The notes beneath the pieces are model-generated. The model saw only the letters and a list, made by a program, of their open reading frames with translations. It searched no databases and had not been told where the DNA came from. Both the position numbers and the translations under genes were made by a program. Positions 27,126-36,545 of a DNA stretch of 49,457 bases are shown piece by piece; the first letter of the stretch is position 1; each line of letters starts with the position of its first letter. Source of the DNA: Ignavibacteria bacterium (GTDB lineage Bacteria > Bacteroidota > Ignavibacteria > Tepidaquicellales > Tepidaquicellaceae); contig JADHVP010000008.1 of the NCBI GenBank assembly GCA_016783945.1, positions 1-49,457 of the forward strand, given 5' to 3'.

Positions 27126-27341
27126 ACTATTCTATCATCAATCTTTTCTAGAAAATCATTTTATAGAGAAAACAAATTTACTTAAATTAATAATAATGTA
27201 AAAGGTTATTTGAGTTTAAAACGATTTACAATTGCTTATCGTGGATAATTACTTTATGAAAGTTATGAATCAAAGTGATTTTTTATGAAATATAAATTAC
27301 TTATTTTTAATCGTTGAATAAACGAATTCCCTAAATACAAT

Positions 27342-28061
27342 TTGATTCCACGAAAATTTAAAAATATTAAACCTATACTTGTTTCTGTAATACAAGATGG
27401 AAGCAGGTCGAAACACATTAATGAATGTATAGATATTTGTAGCGATATTGCTTTGGTTCAATATAGAAAAAATATATTCAAGGATGAACTGTTTCAAAAA
27501 GAAGGATATGATGAAAAAGAAATGAAATACGATCTCATTGCGGATATTTTTGAAAACAGGGGAGGGTATTATTTTCAGATAAACAAATTCTTTTCCGGGG
27601 TGATTAATAACATCGATAAAGTTAATGACGAGGAAATCACTGCAAAGATTGTGGTCTTAGTTCGTTCTACAGTAAATCAACGAATTTCAGAGATCCGAGG
27701 AGATTATGGTGAGTTTTATTTTAAAGTAAAAAAGGCTATCGAAATATTTATATCAAGAAACAAGGATGGATTTAAAGAGATAGTATTCAGAGATCAAATA
27801 TACATTTATAATAATTCTGAGGCTGAAATCATTTTTGATTTACCTCAAATTACAGAAGATATTTTTCTGAATGAATTGTATAATAATGAATTTAAAACTT
27901 ATTCGATTCCCGAAGTAATAAGAAAAGCATTCGATTTTATGAATTTACAAAACGAATGCTGTAAAGCTGTAGAAAAAACATTGTTGTTAAATTATGTATC
28001 AAAATTTTATAAGAAGAGATTTAAAGATAATATTTCAAGGAATGTGGAGTATTTTAAATAA
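27342..28061 (+). CDS. Unassigned helical protein, first gene of a sensor-like trio
   Basis: A 239-residue protein, mostly charged helices, with no signal peptide or membrane segment, so cytoplasmic. The segment YDLIADIFENRGGYYFQIN and the later VVLVRSTVNQRISEIRGDYG have the spacing of helices seen in sigma-factor-like regulators, but I cannot identify a sigma-2 or sigma-4 domain with confidence. The idea of a sigma-like regulator rests mainly on the next gene, which encodes a zinc-finger anti-sigma-like protein. The start is TTG 27342; an in-frame stop at 27315 limits alternatives. It is divergent from hisS. Confidence 0.6.
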   Translation: MIPRKFKNIKPILVSVIQDGSRSKHINECIDICSDIALVQYRKNIFKDELFQKEGYDEKEMKYDLIADIFENRGGYYFQINKFFSGVINNIDKVNDEEITAKIVVLVRSTVNQRISEIRGDYGEFYFKVKKAIEIFISRNKDGFKEIVFRDQIYIYNNSEAEIIFDLPQITEDIFLNELYNNEFKTYSIPEVIRKAFDFMNLQNECCKAVEKTLLLNYVSKFYKKRFKDNISRNVEYFK

Positions 28062-28078
28062 TAAGGAAGGTATATTAG

Positions 28079-28858
28079 TTGAAGCATATAACAGATGAAA
28101 TATTAAATGTTTATATTTTAAATTCTTCCAGTCTTAAAGAAAATAAGATTGAAGAAATAGAAAATCATTTATCAAAATGTAAAGATTGTGAAAAGTATTT
28201 TAATGATTTAAAATCATTTTATTCCGATTTAAACAATTTGAAGAGCAGTAACAAAAATTCCTATGAGTTGAATAGTTTTTACCCGGAATCTGATAACAAT
28301 AATGTAATGAGCCTGGCTGCGCAAAATGATGAGAAAGACCAGGTAGGTTATAAGTACTTTAATACTTATGCAACTGCTGAAAAGTTGATTTTGATTAGAG
28401 CATTCAAAAATAATTCATTGGGTGATTTTAATTTATATCTAATTTGTGAGGATTTAGAAAAAATAAAAAACGCTCTCGTTAATGTAGAGGGAATCGAGGA
28501 AGATTTTGTTTCGGATAAAGAAGGTTTGATAAAAATAAAAGACCACAGCTTTGATAAACAGATGAAGATTAATATTCATTCACCGATTGCAAGGTTCGAA
28601 ATTGATGATTTTAAGTTAACAGAAAAATCTCAGGAACTTCATTGCGTACTTAAAAGTGGAATGAAGTTGAAGATGAAATCAATCGATGAAAACATACAGT
28701 CAGAATTAGAAATCACCACAGTTTTCAAATTGAAAAAACTAAAAGCGATTGTTTTTATATCTCCTGATTTTTTCAAAGTGTTTGAAATAATAAATAAGAA
28801 ATTTGCTTTTACTACACCGCCTTCAGAAAAATTTGAAATCGTTATTGTTGAAGTTTAA
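28079..28858 (+). CDS. Zinc-finger anti-sigma-like protein
   Basis: The 259-residue protein has an N-terminal zf-HC2/ZAS-type motif at about residues 3-40. It runs H-I-T-DEILNVYIL, then ENHLSKCKDCEKYF, and contains the HxxxCxxC core that in anti-sigma factors binds zinc and grips a sigma factor. The rest is soluble with no membrane helix, unlike many anti-sigma proteins, and the C-terminal half is beta-rich. The start is TTG at 28079, 17 bases after the previous stop. The sigma partner would most simply be the preceding gene; this is inferred from gene order. Confidence 0.65.
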   Translation: MKHITDEILNVYILNSSSLKENKIEEIENHLSKCKDCEKYFNDLKSFYSDLNNLKSSNKNSYELNSFYPESDNNNVMSLAAQNDEKDQVGYKYFNTYATAEKLILIRAFKNNSLGDFNLYLICEDLEKIKNALVNVEGIEEDFVSDKEGLIKIKDHSFDKQMKINIHSPIARFEIDDFKLTEKSQELHCVLKSGMKLKMKSIDENIQSELEITTVFKLKKLKAIVFISPDFFKVFEIINKKFAFTTPPSEKFEIVIVEV

Positions 28859-28862
28859 CTAA

Positions 28863-28930
28863 CCGCTAAGACGCTTAGACACAAAGTCTTAATATTTTAT
28901 TTTCTTAGTGCCTTCGTGTCTTGGTGGCGA
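28863..28930. repeat. Imperfect inverted repeat (AAGACACxAAG family)
   Basis: Left half: CGCTAAGACGCTTAGACACA, then AAG. Right half: CTTAGTGCCTTCGTGTCTTGG, ending TGGCG. The halves are roughly inverse-complementary around an AT-rich centre. Similar CTTTGTGxCTCTGTG-type stretches occur at 1914-1935 and 2652-2690. The repeat runs to within 15 bases of the next start. Confidence 0.6.
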
Positions 28931-28944
28931 AAACATATTGTGAG

Positions 28945-31167
28945 ATGTCAATATTTCAAATTGAAATAGCTTCCAAAAGACTCCAGAATGTTTTAAAGAT
29001 TCCCGCAAGTCTGAAGTATAAGATTCTTTCCTTAATTAATTTCTTCGAACTCATATTCAAAGAACCTGAACAATCAATTTACAACTCTTATTTCGAAGAG
29101 TTCACACCTCAATTTCTCGTATTAATAAATAAACTCGGTCAGGCAGATGCGAACATTTTCTTTTCACCCGAAGAAATTGATGACATTAAAAATGTTTTAA
29201 GCAAAGTAATCCAGCTAAGACAATCAACAACTCACGAAATTAAACCATTTGACTTCGAACATCTTGAAAGCATTCTTGCAAAAGAAAAAGAGAAAGCATT
29301 ATCATATCTCGATGGTTCATCGGGAGTAGTACATAAAGGGGAAGAGCTCTCAACTGATTCTGTCAACATTGTACTTATAGAAAAGAATCTTGATGAGAAT
29401 AATGATTCAGATTTTGAAACAGGAATTATTTATTGCCTAAATCTAAGTTCATCGAAGCGTTCAAGAAGTGAGGTGGTTGATAAAGTAGAGGTCAATAATT
29501 TAATTAACATCGACAAGACACAAATTGTGGAGCAGTTGAATCATGTTACAGCAATTGCTAAAAGAGCTTGTTCAAAACAAAATATTAAAACTCACTATTA
29601 TAACTTCACATACTTTTTTGAACTAAAAGAATATATTTATACAGGCTCATCGCTTGGTATTGGAGGTCTTGTATTAGCATACAACTCGATTTTGATAAAT
29701 GAGATCTACAAGTATTACTTCAAATTTAGAAATGATACAGTATTCACTGCCGAGATAGATAAGGAGGGGAATTTAGTTAAACTCGATGATAAAACTCTTA
29801 AGATAAAACTTAGAGCGGTTTTTTATTCTCCCTATAAAAAATTCGTTATTCCCGAAGAAAATATTAATGAAGCGAAGTCAGAACTTGAAGCATTAAATAG
29901 AAAGTATACTAAAAGAGAACTTCAACTAATACCCATTAAAAGTTTCGAGAATGTCTTCAAGAATCTTGATATAGTGGAGAGGTGTGAGCTGAAACTTAAG
30001 GATAAGATAATTGCGAATTATAGAAGGTATCATACTGCTGTGAATTGGGTGTTGTCAATATCAACTTTATTCATTATCATATTTTTTATAATAAATTATC
30101 TAATACCGCATCTTGATAGAAATCCAGTTAACCAATCATTTGAAAACGACAGGTATGTTGCATATAATAAACACGGTGTGAAAATTTTTGAATCGGAAAA
30201 ACTCGAGGAAGGTAATCGGGATTATTATAACCATAAGCTTTTTAAGAATAACAGGTTTGTATTAAGTGACATTAACGGTGATGGTATTAACGAAGTTTTG
30301 TACTTGCAAAAATCGCATTTTAATGACCTTGAAAGCCGTTCAATATATTGTTATAAAAATACAAATAATATGCTTTGGAAATTCTGTTTACCTTATAAAA
30401 GCCTTATTTACAATGGAGAGCATTACAATGATAAGACGAATATTCTGTGTATATTCACAGTTAAAATTAAGGATAGAAAATTTCAAAATATTATCTACAG
30501 GGGGCACTACAATGAATATTTTCCGTATATTATTGGTGTACTTGATTATAACGGTAACTTAATTTCCGAGTACATCAATGCAGGACATATGAGTTATGGA
30601 AAAGTGCTTGACATCGATCAGGATAGTAAAGAAGAAATTATTTTTGCAGGAGTGAATAACCAGAAACCTTATAATTGTGCTGCTACAGTTATTTTTGATT
30701 CTGATTTTATTAAGGGTGTAAGCCCTAAATCAGACCCCTTACAAGATGGTAAACCCGGTTTAGAGATGTACTATATTCTTTTCCCGCGTTCTGTTGTTTT
30801 AGAAAAGTTTCACGAACTACCGGAAAAGATTTCGACGCAGATGCCAAGAAATATTGTAACTGGTTTAATATATAATGACATGAAAATCCTAATCACAACA
30901 AAAGAATGTGAGGAATTTCCTTCGCCGACTCTTATGTATTTCTTTGATGAAAAAATGAATCTCGTTAATATTGATGCCGAAGATTATTTTGAGATCAAAT
31001 ACAGAAAACTTCTTATAAACAAAATCATTCCTGAGATTCCACTTTCAGAATATCTTGAATCTTTGAAATCAAAAGTACTATGGTGGGATGGGGATAAGTT
31101 TGTCAACTATCCAGCAATTAACAAACATTACCTTGCCGCAAAGGATTCTGTGAATAAACACAAATAA
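28945..31167 (+). CDS. Lon-protease-like domain, membrane helix and FG-GAP-like sensor protein
   Basis: The protein has about 740 residues from ATG 28945 (TTG 28921 lies inside a repeat and is less likely). Residues 1-130 are helical. Residues about 190-345 resemble the Lon (S16) proteolytic domain: TGSSLGIGGLVLAYNS with Ser236 in the position of the Lon catalytic serine, TAEIDKEGNLVKL matching the Lon GEID-like strand, then LKIKLRAVFYSPYKKFVIPE with Lys286 at the position of the catalytic lysine. One membrane helix (WVLSISTLFIIIFFIINYL) is at about 370-390. The outside part carries FG-GAP-like calcium-loop motifs: DINGDGINEVLY at about 442 and DIDQDSKEEIIF at about 556. The role is unknown. 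The layout suggests an envelope sensor with a cytoplasmic protease or protease-like domain. Confidence 0.6.
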   Translation: MSIFQIEIASKRLQNVLKIPASLKYKILSLINFFELIFKEPEQSIYNSYFEEFTPQFLVLINKLGQADANIFFSPEEIDDIKNVLSKVIQLRQSTTHEIKPFDFEHLESILAKEKEKALSYLDGSSGVVHKGEELSTDSVNIVLIEKNLDENNDSDFETGIIYCLNLSSSKRSRSEVVDKVEVNNLINIDKTQIVEQLNHVTAIAKRACSKQNIKTHYYNFTYFFELKEYIYTGSSLGIGGLVLAYNSILINEIYKYYFKFRNDTVFTAEIDKEGNLVKLDDKTLKIKLRAVFYSPYKKFVIPEENINEAKSELEALNRKYTKRELQLIPIKSFENVFKNLDIVERCELKLKDKIIANYRRYHTAVNWVLSISTLFIIIFFIINYLIPHLDRNPVNQSFENDRYVAYNKHGVKIFESEKLEEGNRDYYNHKLFKNNRFVLSDINGDGINEVLYLQKSHFNDLESRSIYCYKNTNNMLWKFCLPYKSLIYNGEHYNDKTNILCIFTVKIKDRKFQNIIYRGHYNEYFPYIIGVLDYNGNLISEYINAGHMSYGKVLDIDQDSKEEIIFAGVNNQKPYNCAATVIFDSDFIKGVSPKSDPLQDGKPGLEMYYILFPRSVVLEKFHELPEKISTQMPRNIVTGLIYNDMKILITTKECEEFPSPTLMYFFDEKMNLVNIDAEDYFEIKYRKLLINKIIPEIPLSEYLESLKSKVLWWDGDKFVNYPAINKHYLAAKDSVNKHK

Positions 31168-31430
31168 ATCACACTTTCTCACTCCGCTATAGAGAATTAA
31201 ATCTCTAACTGCTAGACTCCTAAACAATATAAATTATTAAAATTTTTCGTGTGTAATGCTCCAGGAATAATGTGGAGTATATAAACTAATATAAGCTATA
31301 GTGTGGATACTTCAATTGTCATACGATGAAATAATCGGTCAGCCAAGCGATGTGCTGACGATTACGATGGAGTGAGATTTTAAAATAAAATCTTTAAATA
31401 ATTATTAATTAAAAATACAAGGAGAAAAAA

Positions 31431-34412
31431 ATGAAAAAAACTTTATTTTTCACAATCACATTTGTTTTATTAGTTATTGTAAATCTTTTTGCACAACCGA
31501 CAAGTGGTTTAGTTGCTTATTATCCATTCAACGGAAATGCGGACGATGAAAGTGGAAATGGTTATAATGGTGTCATATATGGCGCAACATTAACAACTGA
31601 TAGATTTAATTCTACAGATAAGGCATACTATTTTAACGGAACTAATAATTGGATTCAAGCAAATAATTATCCTAATATTACCTCAAATTTTACATACTGT
31701 GCTTGGATATTGATTGATTGTATCAATGTTACTAATAGAAATTACAATTTTGGTTGCTATGGTGTAACTGGTGGAGGAGTGGCTTCATGGGATTTCGCTT
31801 ATAATCCAATATTGCAAAATTATCCGATATTTGATAGAACAAATAATGCTTGGCCAGTACCAAGTAGTCTTAATACAAATAGATGGTATTTCGCAGTAAT
31901 ATCTTATACTACAAATACACGAAATCTTTACATAAATGGAAACTTTGTAAACTCTCAAAATATTACAACACCTATTAACATTCAATCTAACAATAATTTT
32001 AGAATCGGTACACATATAAATAACGTTTCTCAACAGTTTAAAGGAAAAATAGATGATGTCAGATTATACAATAGAACTTTGAGTGCTACCGAAATCCAGG
32101 ATCTTTATCAAGAAGGAGGTTGGGATCCACCATTACCACCTCAGGGTTTAGTTGCGTATTATCCGTTTAATGGAAATGTAAACGATGAAAGCTGTAATGG
32201 ATACAATGGAACACCGGTCGGTGGTGAAACTTATACAAATGATCGCTGTAATATACAGAATAAAGCATATTCATTAAGCGGAAACAGCCAGTACGTTTCT
32301 TTACCTTCTTCAATAAATATTATAAATGATCTTAGTATTAGTTTTTGGATAAAAACCTCTTCATCTGATCCAGATCCATGGCCATGGGGACAATTTATAA
32401 TTGATAGAGATTTGTGTGGTTGGCAAAGAGATTGGAGTGTGTGTTTGGGTTCAGGTGGTAAAATTCAATTTAATACTGGAACAATTTCTCAAGATTATAC
32501 TTTATTGAGCAACAATAATATTAATGATAATAATTGGAAACATATTGTTGTTATCAGAGATGCTCAAAATTCAATCAAAAAAATATTTATTAATGGACAA
32601 TTTAATAATTCCCAAACATTCGATAACCAATCTTTTAGTAACAATAGTATAAATGTATATATTGGTGCTTCAGTATGCATGCCATGGACTCACGAATATT
32701 ATAATGGCTTTATTGACGATATTAGGATTTATGACAGAGCACTAATAGAAAATGAAGTTCAAGATCTCTATAATAACGAAACATGTGGTACACCTGTTGC
32801 CGTTGCCGGTGATGACCAAACCATAGATTGTGCTCCGCCAGCAGGTGCTGAAGTAACTTTAGATGGTTCAGGTTCCAGCGATCCGGATAACGATCCACTG
32901 TCTTATTCCTGGAGTGAAGGTGTGAATCAGATTGCCACAGGTGTCAATCCAACTGTAACACTTGCACCCGGAACTCACACTATTACACTCACGGTCGATG
33001 ATGGAAATGGCGGAACAGCTACAGATGATGTAGTTGTTACAATCAACAACGACACCGAGCCTCCTGAAATTACATTATATGGAGATAATCCTCTCAGTAT
33101 CGTACGCTTTAGCGGTGCATATGTAGAACCCGGTGCAGAAGTTACTGACAACTGCGATCCGAATCCGTCTCGTGTTATCACAGGCAGCGTAAATACTAAT
33201 TTGCCCGGCATATATACCATAACTTATGATGCTTTGGACGCAAACAGCAACACAGCTCAGCTTACACGCACAGTCAGCGTCATAGATGATCCTAATACTC
33301 TCGGAAATTCATATTTATATTTGGCAGTCAAAAAGATAAAACTGGATAAAATGGGACAGGCAGAAGGCGATATGCACTCCAATGACAAAATTGACATCAA
33401 GAAAGGACCTACTTCATACATTGGGGATTTGACCGCTGTAAGTAAAATTAAGATTGAAAAGGATATAACCATTGATGGCGATGTGACCACAGGTGACAAG
33501 CTGGATCTCCACAAAGACGTAATCATTACTGGTGACACAACTTCTTATGGCAATGTATCTAAAGTACCTTTACCTCAACTTTCCTATGTTGCAGGCGGAC
33601 AAGACGTGGAGGTTGAGAAAAATGGAACACAAACACTCGCCCCCGGAAGTTATGGCAAAATAAAAGTTAAGGAAGGTGCTACCCTAATATTATCATCAGG
33701 TGAGTATCTCTTCGAAGAATTAAAATTTGAGAAAGAATCACACTTTGATATTGAACTCACCACTGGTCCGGTTACGGTAAATGTTGTTAAGAAAGTCGAT
33801 ATAAATAAAGATGTTGTAATGTCAATCTCACCAAATGGTGAGAATGATAGCCGCTATGTGACTATCAATTCGATGGAAAATATTGACGTCGACGAGGGTT
33901 CGATTCTGCTTGGTTCATTCAATACACCTGAGAAAAAAATTCACCTGAAAAAAGAGGTGCAATTGCGAGGCTCGCTCTGTGCAGAGGATATTGATGTGGA
34001 TAAGGATGTTGAAGCTATACAACATTTGATAGGTCTCGGTGAATCTTATCAAATGTCCAACATTCTTAAAAGGTCTAATATTCTTAAGAAATCCAATATT
34101 CTTAAAAAGTCCAGGGAAGGAGAACTAAACGGGAATCCGGAACCTCCGAAAGATTTCGGTCTTAAATCAAACTATCCCAATCCATTCAATCCAATTACGA
34201 GAATAGACTATGCCCTGCCGTTTGACAGCAAGGTTAGTTTACAAATATTCGATGTACTTGGCAGAGAGGTGGTTATTCTTGTGAATGAGAATCAAAGAGC
34301 GGGATATTACACTATAGATTTCAATGCATCGAATCTTTCAAGCGGAATATATTATTATAGAATGGTAGCAAGTGATTTCATTGCAATAAAGAAAATGGTG
34401 GTGATCAAATAG
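31431..34412 (+). CDS. T9SS-secreted LamG protein with bactofilin-like segment
   Basis: The 993-residue surface protein has a signal peptide ending LFAQ. Two LamG/concanavalin-like domains (about 25-225 and 240-450) both begin GLVAYYPFNGN. A PKD-type domain (about 455-540, DGSGSSDPDNDPLSYSW) and an Ig-like domain of the DUF5011 type (about 545-620) follow. A long stretch of short beta-turn repeats, about 625-860 (KIDIKKG, ITIDGDVTTGDKLDL), resembles polymer-forming or bactofilin-like sheets. Three copies of the six-residue repeat SNILKK sit at 876-893. The type A sorting domain ([20 protein letters not shown]) is at the end. It probably binds carbohydrate or builds a surface layer. Confidence 0.8.
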   Translation: MKKTLFFTITFVLLVIVNLFAQPTSGLVAYYPFNGNADDESGNGYNGVIYGATLTTDRFNSTDKAYYFNGTNNWIQANNYPNITSNFTYCAWILIDCINVTNRNYNFGCYGVTGGGVASWDFAYNPILQNYPIFDRTNNAWPVPSSLNTNRWYFAVISYTTNTRNLYINGNFVNSQNITTPINIQSNNNFRIGTHINNVSQQFKGKIDDVRLYNRTLSATEIQDLYQEGGWDPPLPPQGLVAYYPFNGNVNDESCNGYNGTPVGGETYTNDRCNIQNKAYSLSGNSQYVSLPSSINIINDLSISFWIKTSSSDPDPWPWGQFIIDRDLCGWQRDWSVCLGSGGKIQFNTGTISQDYTLLSNNNINDNNWKHIVVIRDAQNSIKKIFINGQFNNSQTFDNQSFSNNSINVYIGASVCMPWTHEYYNGFIDDIRIYDRALIENEVQDLYNNETCGTPVAVAGDDQTIDCAPPAGAEVTLDGSGSSDPDNDPLSYSWSEGVNQIATGVNPTVTLAPGTHTITLTVDDGNGGTATDDVVVTINNDTEPPEITLYGDNPLSIVRFSGAYVEPGAEVTDNCDPNPSRVITGSVNTNLPGIYTITYDALDANSNTAQLTRTVSVIDDPNTLGNSYLYLAVKKIKLDKMGQAEGDMHSNDKIDIKKGPTSYIGDLTAVSKIKIEKDITIDGDVTTGDKLDLHKDVIITGDTTSYGNVSKVPLPQLSYVAGGQDVEVEKNGTQTLAPGSYGKIKVKEGATLILSSGEYLFEELKFEKESHFDIELTTGPVTVNVVKKVDINKDVVMSISPNGENDSRYVTINSMENIDVDEGSILLGSFNTPEKKIHLKKEVQLRGSLCAEDIDVDKDVEAIQHLIGLGESYQMSNILKRSNILKKSNILKKSREGELNGNPEPPKDFGLKSNYPNPFNPITRIDYALPFDSKVSLQIFDVLGREVVILVNENQRAGYYTIDFNASNLSSGIYYYRMVASDFIAIKKMVVIK

Positions 34413-34442
34413 TAAATTAAAATAACATCATCAGTAATTTAA

Positions 34443-34474
34443 GAAAGTGGTATCAAATAATGGATACCACTTTC
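34443..34474 (+). terminator. Strong hairpin after the LamG gene
   Basis: Two perfect 12-base arms, GAAAGTGGTATC (34443-34454) and GATACCACTTTC (34463-34474), have an eight-base loop. ATTTA follows instead of a clean T run. The position, 30 bases after the stop, favours a terminator. Confidence 0.7.
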
Positions 34475-34497
34475 ATTTACCATTCCAAAAGAACCAT

Positions 34498-34537
34498 GCC
34501 TGCTCCAAAGGAGTTCCTACGGAAACGGCAGGCTAGG
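34498..34537. repeat. Nested palindrome (GCCTGC...GCAGGC)
   Basis: An outer pair GCCTG/CAGGC encloses two small hairpins, CTCC-AAA-GGAG and TTCC-TAC-GGAA, so the transcript could fold into a three-way junction. The inner hairpins resemble the insert in the modular repeat copy B at about 2370-2395. Confidence 0.65.
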
Positions 34538-34622
34538 ACTTTGGGAATGAGAGAAGGGAAAAATAACATAATCGGTAATTAAAGAAAATACCTCTTTAAA
34601 ATTAAATCAGAAAGGAAATGAA

Positions 34623-35363
34623 ATGAAAAAATGGATACTAATCTTCGTTGGTCTTTTTTTAATTGCTTCGACTCAGCTTTTGGCTCAGGCTCAAAAAGTG
34701 TATTGGATCAGTACAGGAACAGCAAAGATTTTTAGGGCAAATCCAGACGGTTCCGATATAGAAAGATTGGTGTATGGAACATATCAGCCGATGGGTCTTG
34801 CGCTTGCAAAAAATATTGGTAAAATTTACTGGACTCGACCATTTCAGGGAAAAATAATGAGAGCTAACCTCGACGGAACCGGAGTTGAGGAAATAAGCTC
34901 GACATCTATGTTTAACCAGGTTTGGGCTATAGATGTGGATGAAGACGGCGGTAAAATTTATTATTCTTGGTACTTACAGGGAAAAATTCTACGGGCAAAT
35001 CTTGATGGTTCCGGAGAAGAAGTTATTTATGAGGGACGCAAAATCGGTCCTTATATCGAACGGATTTTAGACATTGAGTTGGATCTTACTTCAGGCAAAA
35101 TGTATTGGGCCAATAACAACAACGAAAGTATAACAGCTGCTTTAATACGTGCCAACCTTGACGGCAGTAATGTGGAAGTCCTTTGGGAGAGCACAGATTT
35201 CACCTATCAATGGGGATTTGATATAGATTTTGCAGAAGGAAAAATATTTTGGGGCAGTCGTCCTGTAAATGGAACAGATATACATAGTGCCAATCTTGAC
35301 GGACAGATAGAATACTTCTCCATCATTTTCCTATACAATCATTCGCTTGGGATTTTGAAGTAG
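34623..35363 (+). CDS. YWTD-repeat T9SS protein, N-terminal part (frameshifted)
   Basis: Signal peptide (ILIFVGLFLIASTQLLAQ), then LDL-receptor YWTD-type propeller blades: KIYWTRPFQGKIMRANLDG, KIYYSWYLQGKILRANLDG, KMYWANNNNES and KIFWGSRPVNGTDI. The frame leaves the pattern after SANLDGQ and stops at 35363. Inserting one base after 35302 restores TDRILLHHFPIQSFAWDFEV, which runs straight into the next reading frame (LYWTDYG). Together the pieces make one protein of about 580 residues ending at 36364. Confidence 0.75.
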   Translation: MKKWILIFVGLFLIASTQLLAQAQKVYWISTGTAKIFRANPDGSDIERLVYGTYQPMGLALAKNIGKIYWTRPFQGKIMRANLDGTGVEEISSTSMFNQVWAIDVDEDGGKIYYSWYLQGKILRANLDGSGEEVIYEGRKIGPYIERILDIELDLTSGKMYWANNNNESITAALIRANLDGSNVEVLWESTDFTYQWGFDIDFAEGKIFWGSRPVNGTDIHSANLDGQIEYFSIIFLYNHSLGILK

Positions 35364-35371
35364 ATCCAATC

Positions 35372-36364
35372 GTGCAGAGACTTTATTGGACCGATTATGG
35401 GGTGAGCAGTGTTTTCAGTATTAATTACGATGGTACGGATCTTAAGCAGTTTTACAAACCTGACCATACAAACTATACAGGTTTAGCATTGGATATTGAG
35501 CGTGGTGTTGATCCTCCTGAGGTCGATCTTGGCGAGGACATCACCAGATGTGTAGGAGAAACTGAGACACTTGATGCCGGTAATCCTGAATGCACATACC
35601 TATGGTCTACCGAAGAAACAACACGTACAATTAATGTAACGACATCAGGCAACTACTCGGTAACTGTAACCAATGCGGGCGGTTCTGCCAGTGATGATAT
35701 CAACGTTGCTTTTAATACGCCACCTGATGCGAATGCAGGTGATGACGCAATTATATATATCGGTTATCCACCCTATAGCACACAATTAAACGCTACAGGA
35801 GGTGAAACCTACAGCTGGTCACCAACTACGGGATTGAGTGAATCCAATATAGCAAATCCTATAGCTTCACCGGAAGAATCAATGACTTATACGGTTACAG
35901 TAACAGATGCCAATGGATGCAGCGCAAGCGATGAAATATTTGTTAATGTGGTGGATGTCAGATGTGGTAAGAAAAACGACAAAGTTCTTGTTTGTCATAA
36001 TGGTCATACAATTTGTATCAGTCCTAATGCAGTTGAGACACATCTGAATAATCACGGAGATTATCTTGGCAATTGTGGTGATCAATTAGTTACACTACCC
36101 ATGGAGTATGAACTACATGCAAATTATCCCAATCCGTTTAATCCGATTACGAGAATAGACTACAGCCTGCCGTATAACAGCAAGGTAAGCATTCAAATAT
36201 TTGATGTGGTTGGCAGAGAGGTAGCTACTTTAGTGGATGATAAACTGAAAGCTGGATACTACTCTATAGATTTCAATGCATCGAATCTTTCCAGCGGCAT
36301 ATATTATTATAGAATGATAGCGGGAGATTTCAGTGCAATAAAGAAAATGGTTTTGCTGAAGTAA
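35372..36364 (+). CDS. YWTD-repeat T9SS protein, C-terminal part (frameshifted)
   Basis: This is the continuation of the gene begun at 34623, open in this frame from before 35304. It holds the last propeller blade (RLYWTDYGVSSVFSINYDG) and two PKD/Ig-like domains (about residues 48-110 and 115-195 of this part). A Cys/His segment follows (KVLVCHNGHTICISPNAVET, then HLNNHGDYLGNC). The type A T9SS sorting domain ([20 protein letters not shown] to KKMVLLK) is at the end. GTG 35372 is not a credible biological start because no signal peptide follows. The sorting domain is over 80 percent similar by eye to that of the LamG gene upstream. Confidence 0.75.
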   Translation: MQRLYWTDYGVSSVFSINYDGTDLKQFYKPDHTNYTGLALDIERGVDPPEVDLGEDITRCVGETETLDAGNPECTYLWSTEETTRTINVTTSGNYSVTVTNAGGSASDDINVAFNTPPDANAGDDAIIYIGYPPYSTQLNATGGETYSWSPTTGLSESNIANPIASPEESMTYTVTVTDANGCSASDEIFVNVVDVRCGKKNDKVLVCHNGHTICISPNAVETHLNNHGDYLGNCGDQLVTLPMEYELHANYPNPFNPITRIDYSLPYNSKVSIQIFDVVGREVATLVDDKLKAGYYSIDFNASNLSSGIYYYRMIAGDFSAIKKMVLLK

Positions 36365-36390
36365 ATTAATATTTTAACAATCAATTCTCC

Positions 36391-36424
36391 AAGACAGCCT
36401 GTTTCTAGCAGGCTGTCTTTTATT
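36391..36424 (+). terminator. Rho-independent terminator after the YWTD gene
   Basis: The arms AAGACAGCCTG (36391-36401) and CAGGCTGTCTT (36409-36419) pair perfectly with a seven-base loop, and TTATTTT follows. Confidence 0.88.
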
Positions 36425-36545
36425 TTCCTCCAACTTTTCCGAAAACTTTGCAAATGTGGAGTATTTATATATATAACACAGTTCGGGTTTAAAAATCTTA
36501 CAATTTAAAATTAAACTTAATATACAAAACTAATTTTCTCTGAAA

